64,000 bases of DNA from Lentimicrobium sp. L6. GTDB lineage: Bacteria; Bacteroidota; Bacteroidia; Bacteroidales; UBA12170. The notes below the pieces were generated by a model. It saw only the letters and a program-made list of their open reading frames with translations. It was not told the origin of the DNA and searched no databases. The stretch covers positions 1 through 64,000 of the forward strand of contig NZ_JABKCA010000013.1 in NCBI RefSeq assembly GCF_013166655.1, read 5' to 3'. Positions 26,695 through 35,653 of this stretch are shown here, piece after piece. Position numbers and translations under genes: made by a program. The first letter of the stretch is position 1. Each line of letters opens with the position of its first letter.

Positions 26695-27363
26695 ATGGAA
26701 GAAAAAGTAAGAAAAGGAATGCCTTTATTAGGTGACATGTTCCCAAATATGACCGTACAAACTACTCACGGAATTAAGAATTTACCAGAAGACTACAAAG
26801 GACAATGGTTCGTATTATTTAGTCATCCTGCAGATTTTACTCCTGTATGTACTACTGAATTTGTGGCTTTTCAAGAGCGTTACGATAAATTCAGAGCTTT
26901 AAACACCGAGTTGATAGGATTGAGCGTTGACCAAGTTTTCTCTCACATTAAATGGGAAGAGTGGATTAAGGACAATATGAATGTACAAATCGAGTTCCCT
27001 ATTATTGCCGATACTGGTAAAGTAGCTGAAGATTTAGGAATCATTCATCCTGGTAAAGGAAGCAATACGGTAAGAGCGGTATTTATTGTTGACCCAAAAG
27101 GTAAATTCAGAATCATTTTTTATTATCCACAGGAATTGGGAAGAAATATGGATGAGATTTTAAGAGCTTTAGAAGGTATGCAAGTATCAGATGCCAATAA
27201 AGTAGCTATGCCAGCCCAGTGGCCAAATAACGAGCATTTTGGAGCTAGAGTAATTGTTCCACCAGCAACTAATGTTACTGATGCAAAAGATCGCATTGAA
27301 AAAGCCAAAGCTGGTGAGCATGAATGTTTAGATTGGTGGTTATGTCATAAAGAATTGAAGTAA
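26695..27363 (+). CDS. Peroxiredoxin, Prx6/AhpC-like
   Basis: A 222-aa peroxiredoxin with the peroxidatic Cys C52 in [13 protein letters not shown] and the conserved Arg in [10 protein letters not shown]. The long C-terminal extension carries two more cysteines, C211 and C217 in [13 protein letters not shown], matching the archaeal-type Prx6 group in which they serve as resolving residues. It reduces H2O2 and alkyl hydroperoxides. It is co-directional with dps and closed by a terminator. Confidence 0.93.
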   Translation: MEEKVRKGMPLLGDMFPNMTVQTTHGIKNLPEDYKGQWFVLFSHPADFTPVCTTEFVAFQERYDKFRALNTELIGLSVDQVFSHIKWEEWIKDNMNVQIEFPIIADTGKVAEDLGIIHPGKGSNTVRAVFIVDPKGKFRIIFYYPQELGRNMDEILRALEGMQVSDANKVAMPAQWPNNEHFGARVIVPPATNVTDAKDRIEKAKAGEHECLDWWLCHKELK

Positions 27364-27396
27364 TATTAAAACATACTACCCAAATGAATTATTTAG

Positions 27397-27425
27397 GAGC
27401 CGAGATTGTATTTCGGCTCTTTTTT
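27397..27425 (+). terminator. Rho-independent terminator of dps-peroxiredoxin
   Basis: A 7-bp stem (GAGCCGA / TCGGCTC) is followed by a run of T, about 35 bases after the stop codon. Confidence 0.85.
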
Positions 27426-27924
27426 AATTGGCAGTATTTTTTATTTCAGCACCTTGTTAAATTTATTCTTTTACAATTAACCAATTAGAAGGTAATAATG
27501 CCTTTTTATTGACTTTAAAGCTAAGGTAATAGATCATCGTTATATAACTAAGTGTAGTTTAAAATGCGCCTTAAACAATACTGATTAGTCATCGGTATAA
27601 AAATACTTCTTTAGACTAGGCTTCTTACTATATATTTATGGGAGAGGTGTTTCAATAATTAGATTTTAGAGTATGTAAGCTAGACATGTGAACCTCTTTT
27701 AAACCAATAAGGGAGTATATTATTTGGATAATTGGTAAGATGCCCATTATTATTTAGATATGGGGAATAATAATGATGGAAATTACATCTACCAAAAGTA
27801 CAAGACAGATTGGTTTTTGGAATCATTATTTAATTTTTTAGCAAACAAAACCTGGTAGACTCAAAAGGGTACTCAGATTACATAGGTGCTAAATTATAGA
27901 AATAATTCTTTTCTTATCTAGACC
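27426..27924. other. Intergenic decayed DNA
   Basis: About 500 bases without a gene. It contains a 10-bp inverted repeat (CATTATTATT at 27745 and AATAATAATG at 27766) around an 11-base loop with no T tract. Probably eroded coding DNA continuous with the pseudogene that follows. Confidence 0.35.
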
Positions 27925-28541
27925 AAGGAATTTCAAATTTTAGTCGATACAGGAAAGGTTTCTGCTGATGATGAACTCATTAGGGGTTTGGAAATCTTAA
28001 GTAATTCAAAACATCCTTTAAAATATCTATTTCTTACCCATAGTCACTGCGATCATTATTTGAATGCTGCTAAGCTGAAGGATAAATTCCAGTGCAAAAT
28101 ATGACTAAGTGAAGAGGAAAGAAATTATACGAAAGATGGGTTTACCCCACTTCCCTTAGGGACTTCTTTACTCACCAATTGGATTTCCCTTTTGCCAGAA
28201 ATTACCAAAAAAGAGCTTCAGTTATTTAGTATTATCTCTCGATATTTTAATAAAGGAGGCTGGTATTCTTGAAAGTGAAGAAAAAATGATAATTTAAGTC
28301 CAGGTCGCACAGATAGTTCTATCAGCTTAATAGTTGACGAGGAGATAACTATAGTAAAGATACTTTTTTTGACATCTTCCTAAACTCAGGTAAACCTCCA
28401 TTTGCCAATAATCAGAAAGATATGGTGCAGTCTTAGGAAAAACTCCTAAGTACAAGAGTTCAACTATTCCTGCCTAATCATTGAAAAGAAATTAGAAGAA
28501 AACTCTTGCAAAAAGAACTTGCAAAGTATCAGAAAAAATAA
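27925..28541 (+). pseudogene. Metallo-beta-lactamase-fold hydrolase, degraded
   Basis: Three frames together spell an MBL-fold hydrolase. EFQILVDTGK is followed by YLFLTHSHCDHYLNAAKL, which holds the zinc motif HxHxDH. After an in-frame stop, further segments include LSEEERNYTKDGFTPLPLG and SPGRTDSSISLIV (the HTPGHTDGS-like strand), and the remnant ends KELAKYQKK with a stop at 28539. Several stops and frameshifts make function impossible. The family is clear, the original substrate is not. Confidence 0.8.
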
Positions 28542-28545
28542 AAGG

Positions 28546-28695
28546 CTATTTAGTTAAAACCTTAACAACCCAAAGAATAAGATAAAGCCCGACTCCAACC
28601 CCAAAGCATAATGCACCTACTACAAATGCTATTCTTATTATTTTCTCACTGATCCCCAACTTATTCCCTAACCAACCTGAAACTCCTAATATCAT
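28546..28695 (-). CDS. PspC domain protein, minimal
   Basis: A 49-aa protein: a short amphipathic start (MILGVSGWLGNKLGISEKII), then one membrane segment (IAFVVGALCFGVGVGLYLILWVV), which is the core of a PspC domain. The frame is open further upstream (to 28782), but a -7 box TATATTTG lies just before this ATG inside that extension, so the short form is preferred. It stands next to decayed genes but looks intact. Membrane-stress function is by family only. Confidence 0.65.
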   Translation of the reverse strand: MILGVSGWLGNKLGISEKIIRIAFVVGALCFGVGVGLYLILWVVKVLTK

Positions 28696-28885
28696 AATTT
28701 TTGTTTTGGCAAATATAATAGACTTTTTCAGTTTTACACATTTGCAGAAAATTATAGTTTTAGGGTCTAAATTTGTAGGCATATCTAATCATGATTAATA
28801 TGTGATTTTAACACTAATAATCGCGCCCAAAATCTGTAAACATTGTAGATTTGATGGCTGAAAAAAAGCCAAAACACTTCTTTAA

Positions 28886-29464
28886 ATGAAAAACTTTATT
28901 CTCTTTTTTAGTTTGTTGTTAATCTTCATCTCTTGCGATAGCAGTAATCTGGTTATTGAGCAAAAATTAGAAATTCGTCTTCTCCCCCAACTCAAAGAAC
29001 TCATTGCTTCTACTCAAACTTTAATTTTAACAGCAGAGAGCAAATCTTTTAGTCCAAATGAAGAAATCGGAGGCCTCCTCCAATTATTCTCTGAGAAGCT
29101 GGAATTGATCACAGGCTTAAAACTAGAGCAAGAAGAAGAAATGAGCCCTAATAGTGATGTGATTTTTGAATTAGATAATTCCCTTGAAAAAGAAGAATAT
29201 CAAATTAGTATCAGCAATAAAATTGAAATGAGAGGAGTAATTTATCAAACTTTAGCTATGGCTAAAAATAGTTTGCTTCACTTGGTGATAAAGCAAGATG
29301 CTTTTTTGACTTTTCCAGTTTTACAAATTATAGACAGTCCTGATGCCAATTATAGAGGCTTTATGCTAGATTTAGCCCGACAATGGCATGAAATGGTGTA
29401 CCTTTGTGATTCGGTTAAGTGTGCCATACAACTTCTTTTTTCGCGATTGGAAGCGGTAAGGTAA
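28886..29464 (+). pseudogene. Truncated GH20 beta-hexosaminidase lipoprotein
   Basis: The 192-aa product starts with a lipoprotein signal (LLLIFISCDSS). It then has a GH20b-like N-terminal domain, including the typical IEMRGVIYQTLAMAKN, and reaches the first strand of the GH20 barrel, SPDANYRGFMLDLARQWHEM. Intact enzymes continue for 300 or more residues with an Asp-Glu catalytic pair. Here the frame runs into unrelated residues and stops. The catalytic domain is missing, so this is a broken gene, probably by deletion. Confidence 0.78.
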
Positions 29465-29582
29465 GCAAACCACCAAAACATGAAGGAGAGTTCTTCTCTC
29501 TTTCTGTTTTGAAAAATTAATAATTTCGCCTCTAAATCGAAAAGTTGCATTTACTACTTGAATTTAAGAATCAATAAAAGAT

Positions 29583-29728
29583 GAGCGCAATTACAGCAAA
29601 TCCCCTACAGGGAATTGGAAATTTTAGCAAATACTTTATACATGAGCTGAACCACTACGCGGTAGTTTTTTCCTCTCAACTTACTATTTATAGAAAAGCA
29701 TTGCCCATAGGGCATCAGCTATTGTATA
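29583..29728. repeat. Hairpin repeat, unit 1
   Basis: A 146-bp unit that recurs 62 bases later (29791-29937). It holds an imperfect hairpin at 29601-29613, then ACTAC-GCG-GTAGT (29654-29666) and TGCCC-ATA-GGGCA (29702-29714), each 5-bp stem with a 3-base loop. No coding potential. REP-like element by form; family unknown. Confidence 0.75.
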
Positions 29729-29749
29729 TGTAGAAAAGAAATATTTTAT

Positions 29750-29762
29750 TGCTCGTAGAGCA
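29750..29762. repeat. Hairpin between the two repeat units
   Basis: TGCTC-GTA-GAGCA, again a 5-3-5 hairpin like those inside the flanking repeat units. Confidence 0.55.
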
Positions 29763-29790
29763 TATGTTCTATAAACTTCAATAAAAGTTA

Positions 29791-29937
29791 GAGCGCAATT
29801 AAAGCAAATCCCCTATGGGGAATAGGAAAACTTTAGCAAGTACTTTATACATGAGCTGAACCGCTACGCGGTAGCTTTTTCCTCTTAGTTTACTATTTAT
29901 TAAATAGCATTGCCCATAGGGCATCGGCTATTGTATA
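29791..29937. repeat. Hairpin repeat, unit 2
   Basis: Second copy of the 146-bp unit, in the same orientation. Hairpins are TCCCC-TAT-GGGGA (29809-29821), GCTAC-GCG-GTAGC (29863-29875) and TGCCC-ATA-GGGCA (29911-29923). The second hairpin differs from unit 1 by A-to-G and T-to-C on opposite arms, so the pairing is kept. Confidence 0.75.
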
Positions 29938-30019
29938 AGGAGAAACCAAAGTGAAAAGCACAGCAAAAAAGCCATTACAAATGCAATGGCTTCTCTATAA
30001 ATCTCGAATAAAAAAACCG

Positions 30020-30622
30020 CTATTCGTCTTTCTTAAAAAAGCTCTTCTGAAATAACAATATCAAAGCTACACCAATAGTGATAGAAGCGTCCGCTACATT
30101 AAATACAGGCTGAAAGAAGGTAAACATCTGCCCACCTAACCATGGCATCCATTCGGGCCAAGTAAAGCTAAATAAAGGAAAATAGAACATATCTACTACT
30201 TTACCATGTAAAAAGCTGGCATAGCCACCTCCTTCGGGGAAAGCCGTTGCAACCTCATGAAACATACTGTCGCTAAAAATCATTCCATAAAAGGCACTAT
30301 CTATCATATTTCCTAAAGCTCCAGCCATAATTAAAGAAATACTTAGAACAAAGCTTGCAGGAGATTTTCGCTTCACAATATGAGCGATATAAAAGCCCAA
30401 AGCAATGATGGCTCCAATTCTAAAAAGGCTCAAAGCTAATTTCCCCCAAGAGAAACCCAACTCATAGCCAAAAGCCATTCCGGGATTCTCAGTAAAGTGA
30501 ATAATGAACCAATCTCCCATCACATGAATTTCCTCACCTAAATGGAAATGGGTTTTGATATAAATCTTTAAAATCTGATCTACTAAAAGTACCAGAAATA
30601 CAATTATTGCTGCTTTTTTCAA
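30020..30622 (-). CDS. lspA: Lipoprotein signal peptidase II
   Basis: LspA cleaves lipoprotein signal peptides in the inner membrane. The 200-aa chain has four hydrophobic segments, the conserved NPGMAFG loop, and the two catalytic aspartates in GALGNMIDSAFYG and FNVADASIT. A loop of about 45 residues between the third and fourth segments is long, as usual in Bacteroidota. It lies downstream of dksA-like and ileS genes on the same strand, the arrangement common in this phylum. Confidence 0.95.
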   Translation of the reverse strand: MKKAAIIVFLVLLVDQILKIYIKTHFHLGEEIHVMGDWFIIHFTENPGMAFGYELGFSWGKLALSLFRIGAIIALGFYIAHIVKRKSPASFVLSISLIMAGALGNMIDSAFYGMIFSDSMFHEVATAFPEGGGYASFLHGKVVDMFYFPLFSFTWPEWMPWLGGQMFTFFQPVFNVADASITIGVALILLFQKSFFKKDE

Positions 30623-30638
30623 TTTATTGTCTTTTAAT

Positions 30639-30677
30639 AAAAAAGAAGCATTTTGAGATTTTCAATCAAAATGCTTC
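30639..30677 (-). terminator. Rho-independent terminator between the DksA-like gene and lspA
   Basis: Read on the minus strand, a perfect 12-bp stem (GAAGCATTTTGA / TCAAAATGCTTC, 9-base loop) is followed by TTTTTT. It should end the DksA-like transcript before lspA, at least in part. Confidence 0.85.
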
Positions 30678-30702
30678 CATATAATATTTTAATCGTATCA
30701 GT

Positions 30703-31095
30703 TTAGATACGAGGTCTATTCAATTTTGCATCAATACTTAAAGTAGCATGAGGAACACTTCTCAAACGTTCTTTAGGAATTAATTTTCCAGTCTCACGGC
30801 AAATACCATAAGTCTTATTCTCAATACGAATCAAGGCCATCTCTAAACTCTGAATGAATTTTTCTTGACGAGATGCTAATTTACTGTTTTCTTCTTTTGT
30901 TAAAACAGCATTGCCCTCCTCTAATACTTTAAAAGTAGGAGAAGTATCGTTAGTGCCATTGTCGTTATTGTTGATATATGCTTCGGTAAGCATTTTTAAA
31001 TCAGCTTTTGCCTTGGCAACTTTACCTTGAATAATTTCTTTAAACTCTTGTAATTCACTATCCGAATAACGGCTCTTTTTTGTTTCAGTATCCAT
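30703..31095 (-). CDS. TraR/DksA family protein without a complete zinc finger
   Basis: The 130-aa protein has an N-terminal coiled coil with two long helices (about 8-95, broken by an Asn/Asp-rich turn) and a C-terminal DksA-like tail, YGICRETGKLIPKERLRSVPHATLS. The usual four-Cys zinc site is reduced to one Cys, as is common in Bacteroidetes members. DksA-type proteins insert into the RNA polymerase secondary channel. It lies 25 bases downstream of ileS and ends with a terminator. Confidence 0.85.
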   Translation of the reverse strand: MDTETKKSRYSDSELQEFKEIIQGKVAKAKADLKMLTEAYINNNDNGTNDTSPTFKVLEEGNAVLTKEENSKLASRQEKFIQSLEMALIRIENKTYGICRETGKLIPKERLRSVPHATLSIDAKLNRPRI

Positions 31096-31120
31096 AATGC
31101 AATATTTAAATGATTTGTAA

Positions 31121-34100
31121 CTAGCTGATTTTCTCTACTTTTACTATCACTTTAATAGAATCTGACAATTCTACTTCCTCACCACCTATCAATTCTGTGT
31201 CAACCAGCTTTAGCTCTGATGCGAGTGTTTCTGAGCAAATATACAAATTATTATTATTGATAGCATTATCAGTTTCTACCTGTTTCTGAATTGTTATATG
31301 AATCTGATCTGTCACCTCAAAGCCTTTATCCTTCCTCAAACCCTGAACTTTATTCACGATATCTCTAGCAATACCTTCCTCTCTCAACTCTTCAGTAAGT
31401 GTAATATCTAGTGCAATAGTTAAGGCTCCTTGTGTGGCAATTAACCAACCCGGAATATCATCGGTAGTGATTTCCACATCGCTGACTTCAATCGCTACAT
31501 CTACACCATTGATATCAATATGATAAACACCTTCGTTTTCTAATTGCTTAATATCATCGTGGCTAAAATGAGAAATAGCAGCAGCTATTTGCTTCATCAT
31601 CTTACCATATTTAGGACCTAAGGCTTTAAAGTTGGCTTTGATTTTCTTTACCAACATACCGCTGTCTTCTGTCATAAACTCTAATGTTTTCACATTAACC
31701 TCAGAAAGAATCAAATCGGTAATTTTCTCTACCTGATCTTTGAAGCGCTCATCCAAAATAGGAATCATTACTTTATTTAATGGCTGACGAACTCTAATTT
31801 TATTTTTCTTTCTCATGGAAAGAACCATACTAGAATAGGTCTGTGCCATTTGCATACGCTCCTCTAGGTCTTTATCTATTTTAGATTCGTCGGCCACAGG
31901 CATCATGCAAAGGTGAATACTTTCCTCGCTACGTTTTCCAGAAACCGCATTTAAATCGCGGAACAAGTTATCTGTGAAGAATGGTGCAATTGGAGAGCTA
32001 ATGATAGCAATAGTCTCTAAGCAAGTATAAAGGGTTTGATAAGCAGAAATCTTATCTTCTGAATATTCACCTTTCCAGAATCTTCTTCTACTCAATCTAA
32101 CAAACCAGTTACTTAAGTGCTCGTCAACAAAACGTGCTATGGCTCTTCCAGCTCTTGTGGGCTCGAATACTCCAAATGCCTCATCAACCTCTTTTACTAA
32201 AGAGTTTAATTCAGAAAGCACCCATCTGTCAATTTCTGGTCGTTGGCTAAATTCGATATCATCCTCCGCATAGGTAAAACCATCAATATTGGCATATAAT
32301 GAGAAGAAAGCATAGGTATTATGCAATGTTCCGAAGAATTTTCTTCTCACCTCATCAATACCAGCCACATCAAATTTCAAATTATCCCAAGGTTGAGAAT
32401 TGGTGATCATATACCAACGTGTGGCATCTGGCCCATATTTTCCTAATGTCTCGAAAGGATCAACACCATTGCCCAATCGTTTCGACATTTTATTTCCATT
32501 TTTATCCAATACCAAACCATTGGAAACCACATTTTTAAAGGCTACACCATCAAATAACATGGATGCAATCGCATGTAAGGTAAAGAACCATCCACGAGTT
32601 TGATCCACACCCTCGGCAATAAAGTCAGCAGGGAAGTTTTGCTCAAATAATTCTTTGTTTTCAAACGGATAATGCAATTGCGCATATGGCATAGCTCCAG
32701 AATCGAACCAAACATCAATCAAGTCTGGCTCACGGAACATCTTCTGACCAGTTTCTGATACCAATACTATCTTATCTACATAGGGACGGTGGAAATCGAA
32801 AGTCTCATAGTTTTCTTTGCTCATGTTTCCAGGAACAAAGTTTTCCATTGGATTCTCAGTCATTACACCAGCAGCATAAGCTTTATCTACTTCTATTTTC
32901 AACTCTTCAGCAGAACCCAAAACAATTTGCTCTGTGCGATCTTCACTGGTCCAAATTGGAAGAGGAATACCCCAGAAGCGAGAACGAGAAAGGTTCCAGT
33001 CTACTAGATTTTCGAGCCAATTACCAAAACGACCTTCACCAGTAGCTTTTGGCTTCCAGTTGATGGTTTTGTTTAGGTCTATCATTTTATCCTTCACCTC
33101 TGTGGTTTTAATAAACCAAGAATCTAGAGGATAGTACAAAATAGGCTTATCGGTTCTCCAACAATGAGGATAAGAGTGGGTATATTTTTCAGATTTAAAA
33201 GCTCTGTTTTCTTTCTTTAGCTTGATTACAATTTCAACATCCACCGATTCTTTGCGCAATGGATCTTCATCAGCATAATATTCGCTTTTCACAAAACGCC
33301 CAGCAAACTCACCCATTTCCTCGTTGAAACGACCGGTTTTTTCAACCATAGTCAAAGCACCAATTCCGTTTTGTTGAGCCACTTTAAAATCATCCGCACC
33401 AAAGCTAGGCGCAATATGAACAATACCAGTACCATCTTCAGTAGTTACAAAATCGCCAATAATGACTTTAAAAGCATCCCCGTCTTCAGGTTGTGCATAA
33501 GGCAATAATTGCTCGTAACGAATACCCGCCAAATCTGTTCCCACACATTCTCCTATCACTTGGAAAGGAATGGCTTTTTGTCCGGTTTCGTATTCTTCTA
33601 GTTTAAGCTCGGCATTCTTTTCTGGGAAGTATTTCCCCATTAAAGGCTTAGCAATAATTGCAGTAATTGGTAGATGAGTATATGGATTGAAGGTTTTAAT
33701 CTTCACATATTCGATTTTCTTACCCACGGCCAAAGCAGTATTTGATGGAAGAGTCCAAGGAGTAGTTGTCCAAGCTAAGAAGAACAATTCATCTTCCACA
33801 TCGGCAAAAAGCCTTTCAGAATCTTCGTTTCTCACTACTTTAAACTGAGCTGTAAGGGTAGTGTCTTTTACATCCTTATAACAACCGGGTTGATTGAGTT
33901 CGTGAGTACTTAAACCAGTTCCAGCAGCAGGCGAAAATGGCTGAATAGTATATCCCTTATAGAGGAGGCCTTTCTTGTTAATCTTAGATAAAAGATTCCA
34001 AACCGACTCTATATATTTATTATCGAAAGTAATATATGGATCATCGAGGTCAACCCAATATCCCATTTTTACGGTTAAATCGTCCCAAAGGTCTTTATAC

Positions 34101-34480
34101 TTCATCACCTCAGTACGACAAGCTTGATTGTATTCTTCAACGGTAATTTTCTTACCAATATCCTCTTTAGTGATTCCAAGACTTCTTTCTACTCCAATTT
34201 CCACTGGCAAACCATGGGTATCCCAACCCGCTTTACGAGAAACATATTTTCCTTTTAAAGTTTGGTAACGACAAACGATATCTTTAATGGCACGACCCAT
34301 AACATGATGAATTCCAGGTACTCCATTCGCTGATGGAGGTCCTTCATAAAACACGAAATGCTCGCCTTCTTTACGGGTTTCTAAACTCTTTTCGAAAATA
34401 TTTTGTTCTTTCCAAAATTTGAGCGTTTCCTCAGCAATATTGGTGAGGTTTAAATTTTTGTAATCTTTATATTTTGCCAT
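31121..34480 (-). CDS. ileS: Isoleucyl-tRNA synthetase
   Basis: A full-length 1119-aa class I synthetase. The HIGH-like motif is GIHHVMGRA in GPPSANGVPGIHH, and the KMSKS loop is NKMSKRLG. The editing domain (about 190-400, GTGIVHIAPSFGADD) and the anticodon-binding C-terminus are present, and the family signature WDTHGLPVE is intact. It loads isoleucine on tRNA-Ile and edits valine. Its own -7 box TATTTTTG lies on the minus strand at 34541-34548. Confidence 0.97.
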   Translation of the reverse strand: MAKYKDYKNLNLTNIAEETLKFWKEQNIFEKSLETRKEGEHFVFYEGPPSANGVPGIHHVMGRAIKDIVCRYQTLKGKYVSRKAGWDTHGLPVEIGVERSLGITKEDIGKKITVEEYNQACRTEVMKYKDLWDDLTVKMGYWVDLDDPYITFDNKYIESVWNLLSKINKKGLLYKGYTIQPFSPAAGTGLSTHELNQPGCYKDVKDTTLTAQFKVVRNEDSERLFADVEDELFFLAWTTTPWTLPSNTALAVGKKIEYVKIKTFNPYTHLPITAIIAKPLMGKYFPEKNAELKLEEYETGQKAIPFQVIGECVGTDLAGIRYEQLLPYAQPEDGDAFKVIIGDFVTTEDGTGIVHIAPSFGADDFKVAQQNGIGALTMVEKTGRFNEEMGEFAGRFVKSEYYADEDPLRKESVDVEIVIKLKKENRAFKSEKYTHSYPHCWRTDKPILYYPLDSWFIKTTEVKDKMIDLNKTINWKPKATGEGRFGNWLENLVDWNLSRSRFWGIPLPIWTSEDRTEQIVLGSAEELKIEVDKAYAAGVMTENPMENFVPGNMSKENYETFDFHRPYVDKIVLVSETGQKMFREPDLIDVWFDSGAMPYAQLHYPFENKELFEQNFPADFIAEGVDQTRGWFFTLHAIASMLFDGVAFKNVVSNGLVLDKNGNKMSKRLGNGVDPFETLGKYGPDATRWYMITNSQPWDNLKFDVAGIDEVRRKFFGTLHNTYAFFSLYANIDGFTYAEDDIEFSQRPEIDRWVLSELNSLVKEVDEAFGVFEPTRAGRAIARFVDEHLSNWFVRLSRRRFWKGEYSEDKISAYQTLYTCLETIAIISSPIAPFFTDNLFRDLNAVSGKRSEESIHLCMMPVADESKIDKDLEERMQMAQTYSSMVLSMRKKNKIRVRQPLNKVMIPILDERFKDQVEKITDLILSEVNVKTLEFMTEDSGMLVKKIKANFKALGPKYGKMMKQIAAAISHFSHDDIKQLENEGVYHIDINGVDVAIEVSDVEITTDDIPGWLIATQGALTIALDITLTEELREEGIARDIVNKVQGLRKDKGFEVTDQIHITIQKQVETDNAINNNNLYICSETLASELKLVDTELIGGEEVELSDSIKVIVKVEKIS

Positions 34481-34615
34481 CCTGTATTCTCTTTATAAAT
34501 GATTGGACTGGTTGTATTTACATCTTATAATAAAAGTTTGCAAAAATATGAAAAATTTGCTTTGGTTGGGTGGGTTTTTGTGTGGGGTCTTTAAAGTGTA
34601 GATATACTATGATTT

Positions 34616-34679
34616 TATCGTAGGTCATATCTATCGTACGTGAAATTTATCATAGGTGAAATTTATCGTGCATAAAAAT
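34616..34679. repeat. Four tandem 16-bp repeats upstream of ileS
   Basis: Four adjacent 16-bp units (34616, 34632, 34648, 34664) share TATCrTAsGTGAAATT with drift in the first and last. They lie about 70-130 bases upstream of the ileS -7 box. Function unknown; an activator array or a simple tandem duplication are both possible. Confidence 0.7.
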
Positions 34680-34744
34680 ATAATAGTAAATTAGGACTAG
34701 AAAAAAAGTGGAAATTGATCAGAAATCTAAAAACAAAACCTCAT

Positions 34745-34860
34745 AAAAAAAGTAAAGTCGCCAGTAGGGCTACTGACGACTTCTCGCATATAAACACATT
34801 TAACCAAATAAAAAAATATGAAAAAAACTACAACTTAAACAAGTTGCTTTCCTTAATTTA
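34745..34860 (-). ncRNA. Candidate small RNA upstream of ileS
   Basis: A strong promoter at 34867-34897 points into a region with no gene, which ends in an intrinsic terminator: AAGTCG-C-CAGTAG, loop, CTACTG-A-CGACTT (34755-34782) followed on the minus strand by T7. The RNA would be about 115 nt. It also contains an internal 6-bp hairpin (34831-34846) with its own T7 run. It matches no family I can name. Alternatives are an attenuated leader or the tail of the VOC gene transcript. Confidence 0.5.
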
Positions 34861-34866
34861 GTTGTA

Positions 34867-34897
34867 CAAAAGTAGGCCTAAAAAGCCACCGTGTCAA
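34867..34897 (-). promoter_or_regulatory. Strong Bacteroidota promoter reading away from the VOC gene
   Basis: On the minus strand TTGACA (34897-34892) is followed, 20 bases after its TTG, by TACTTTTG (34874-34867). Both boxes are perfect matches, better than at most genes in this window, yet no coding gene begins within 350 bases. Confidence 0.7.
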
Positions 34898-34980
34898 GTT
34901 TTTAACAATAAATTAAACATTCTGGTATTCGTTTGCCTATTTATACAAAAAGGATTGAATTTCATTCTTATCCTTAACTA

Positions 34981-35361
34981 CTATGGATACTCAGAAAACT
35001 CCATTAATTCGATGGGAGCACCATCATGTTCTACCATAGCTACCCTTAATCCTTCCATGGGTAGATTAGGTGGATTGAGCAAATTTAGCTCTGGACGAAG
35101 CAATTCTTTATCGAGATTATCTACCACAAATGCCAAATGAGGAATGGTTTGAATTAAAGGGTGCATTTCACAATCTTCATCAAAACGCATCCACTCCACA
35201 CCAAAAGGACTAGTGGAAAAACCAGAAACATAAAACTTAAACTGTGGTAAGTAATGCTCGTTTGGCTTTTTCTCTTTAGTTGGAACTCCCAAATGATGGT
35301 ATTTCCATCCCCATTCTTCTACTGCCATTGGCATTTCAGTTTCGTGTCTATTATTTTCCAT
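34981..35361 (-). CDS. VOC (glyoxalase/bleomycin-resistance-like) family protein
   Basis: A 126-aa single-domain protein with the look of the vicinal oxygen chelate superfamily: KYHHLGVPTKE at the start, IPHLAFVVDNLDKEL in the middle and DGAPIELMEF at the end, each carrying a potential metal ligand (His, His, Glu). The substrate is unknown; related hypothetical proteins are common in Bacteroidota. It has no close operon partner. Confidence 0.72.
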   Translation of the reverse strand: MENNRHETEMPMAVEEWGWKYHHLGVPTKEKKPNEHYLPQFKFYVSGFSTSPFGVEWMRFDEDCEMHPLIQTIPHLAFVVDNLDKELLRPELNLLNPPNLPMEGLRVAMVEHDGAPIELMEFSEYP

Positions 35362-35653
35362 ATTCTATTTTATTGAGTCAAATATAATTAATTAGTTTTT
35401 GTAAGAAAACTGAATATTACTTTTTGTGTCTGATAGGAAAGCTTCGAGAACAAGGCTACGATTTCTGCAAATAAAGGAGTTTACCTTTGTAAATGGCTGT
35501 TTTCAAAAATTGTATAACGCAGTTATCGGAATTTTCTTGATGACAATAATTCACATATTCCTATTATCACAAAACAACTGTTGAAAAAGAATAGGGTCTT
35601 TTATAGAAATGAAGAAAATAATCCTTTAAGTTTATGCTTTAAAATTTGATACT
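35362..35653. other. Intergenic region upstream of the FadL-type gene
   Basis: About 290 bases with copy 1 of the 27-bp direct repeat. The box TACCTTTG inside the repeat (35482-35489) could serve as a promoter, but it lies about 165 bases before the FadL start. Confidence 0.35.
35479..35505 (+). repeat. 27-bp direct repeat, copy 1 (upstream of the FadL-type gene)
   Basis: GTTTACCTTTGTAAATG plus ten further bases recurs at 38137-38163 with two differences. It contains a -7-like box and an ATG followed in both copies by a short frame (MAVFKN..., MSVFRT...). They look like two decayed copies of one gene start. Confidence 0.55.

Larger units (their letters stand above)
29465..30019. other. Gene-free stretch with the hairpin repeats
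   Basis: From the end of the truncated GH20 frame to lspA. Apart from the two repeat units and their spacer, it holds no gene. The first 110 bases may contain the scar of the GH20 deletion. Confidence 0.5.

Noticed and set aside
28696-28782. Longer start for the small PspC protein
   Set aside because: The added residues match nothing and include a -7 promoter box.
29583-29937. CRISPR array
   Set aside because: Only two long units with internal hairpins; no short regular repeats with unique spacers and no cas genes.
32400-33134. Several open frames opposite ileS
   Set aside because: They are antisense to a fully conserved synthetase and have no independent support.
34481-34860. T-box riboswitch upstream of ileS
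   Set aside because: No T-box sequence or specifier stem was found, T-boxes are not typical of Bacteroidota, and ileS has its own nearby promoter.
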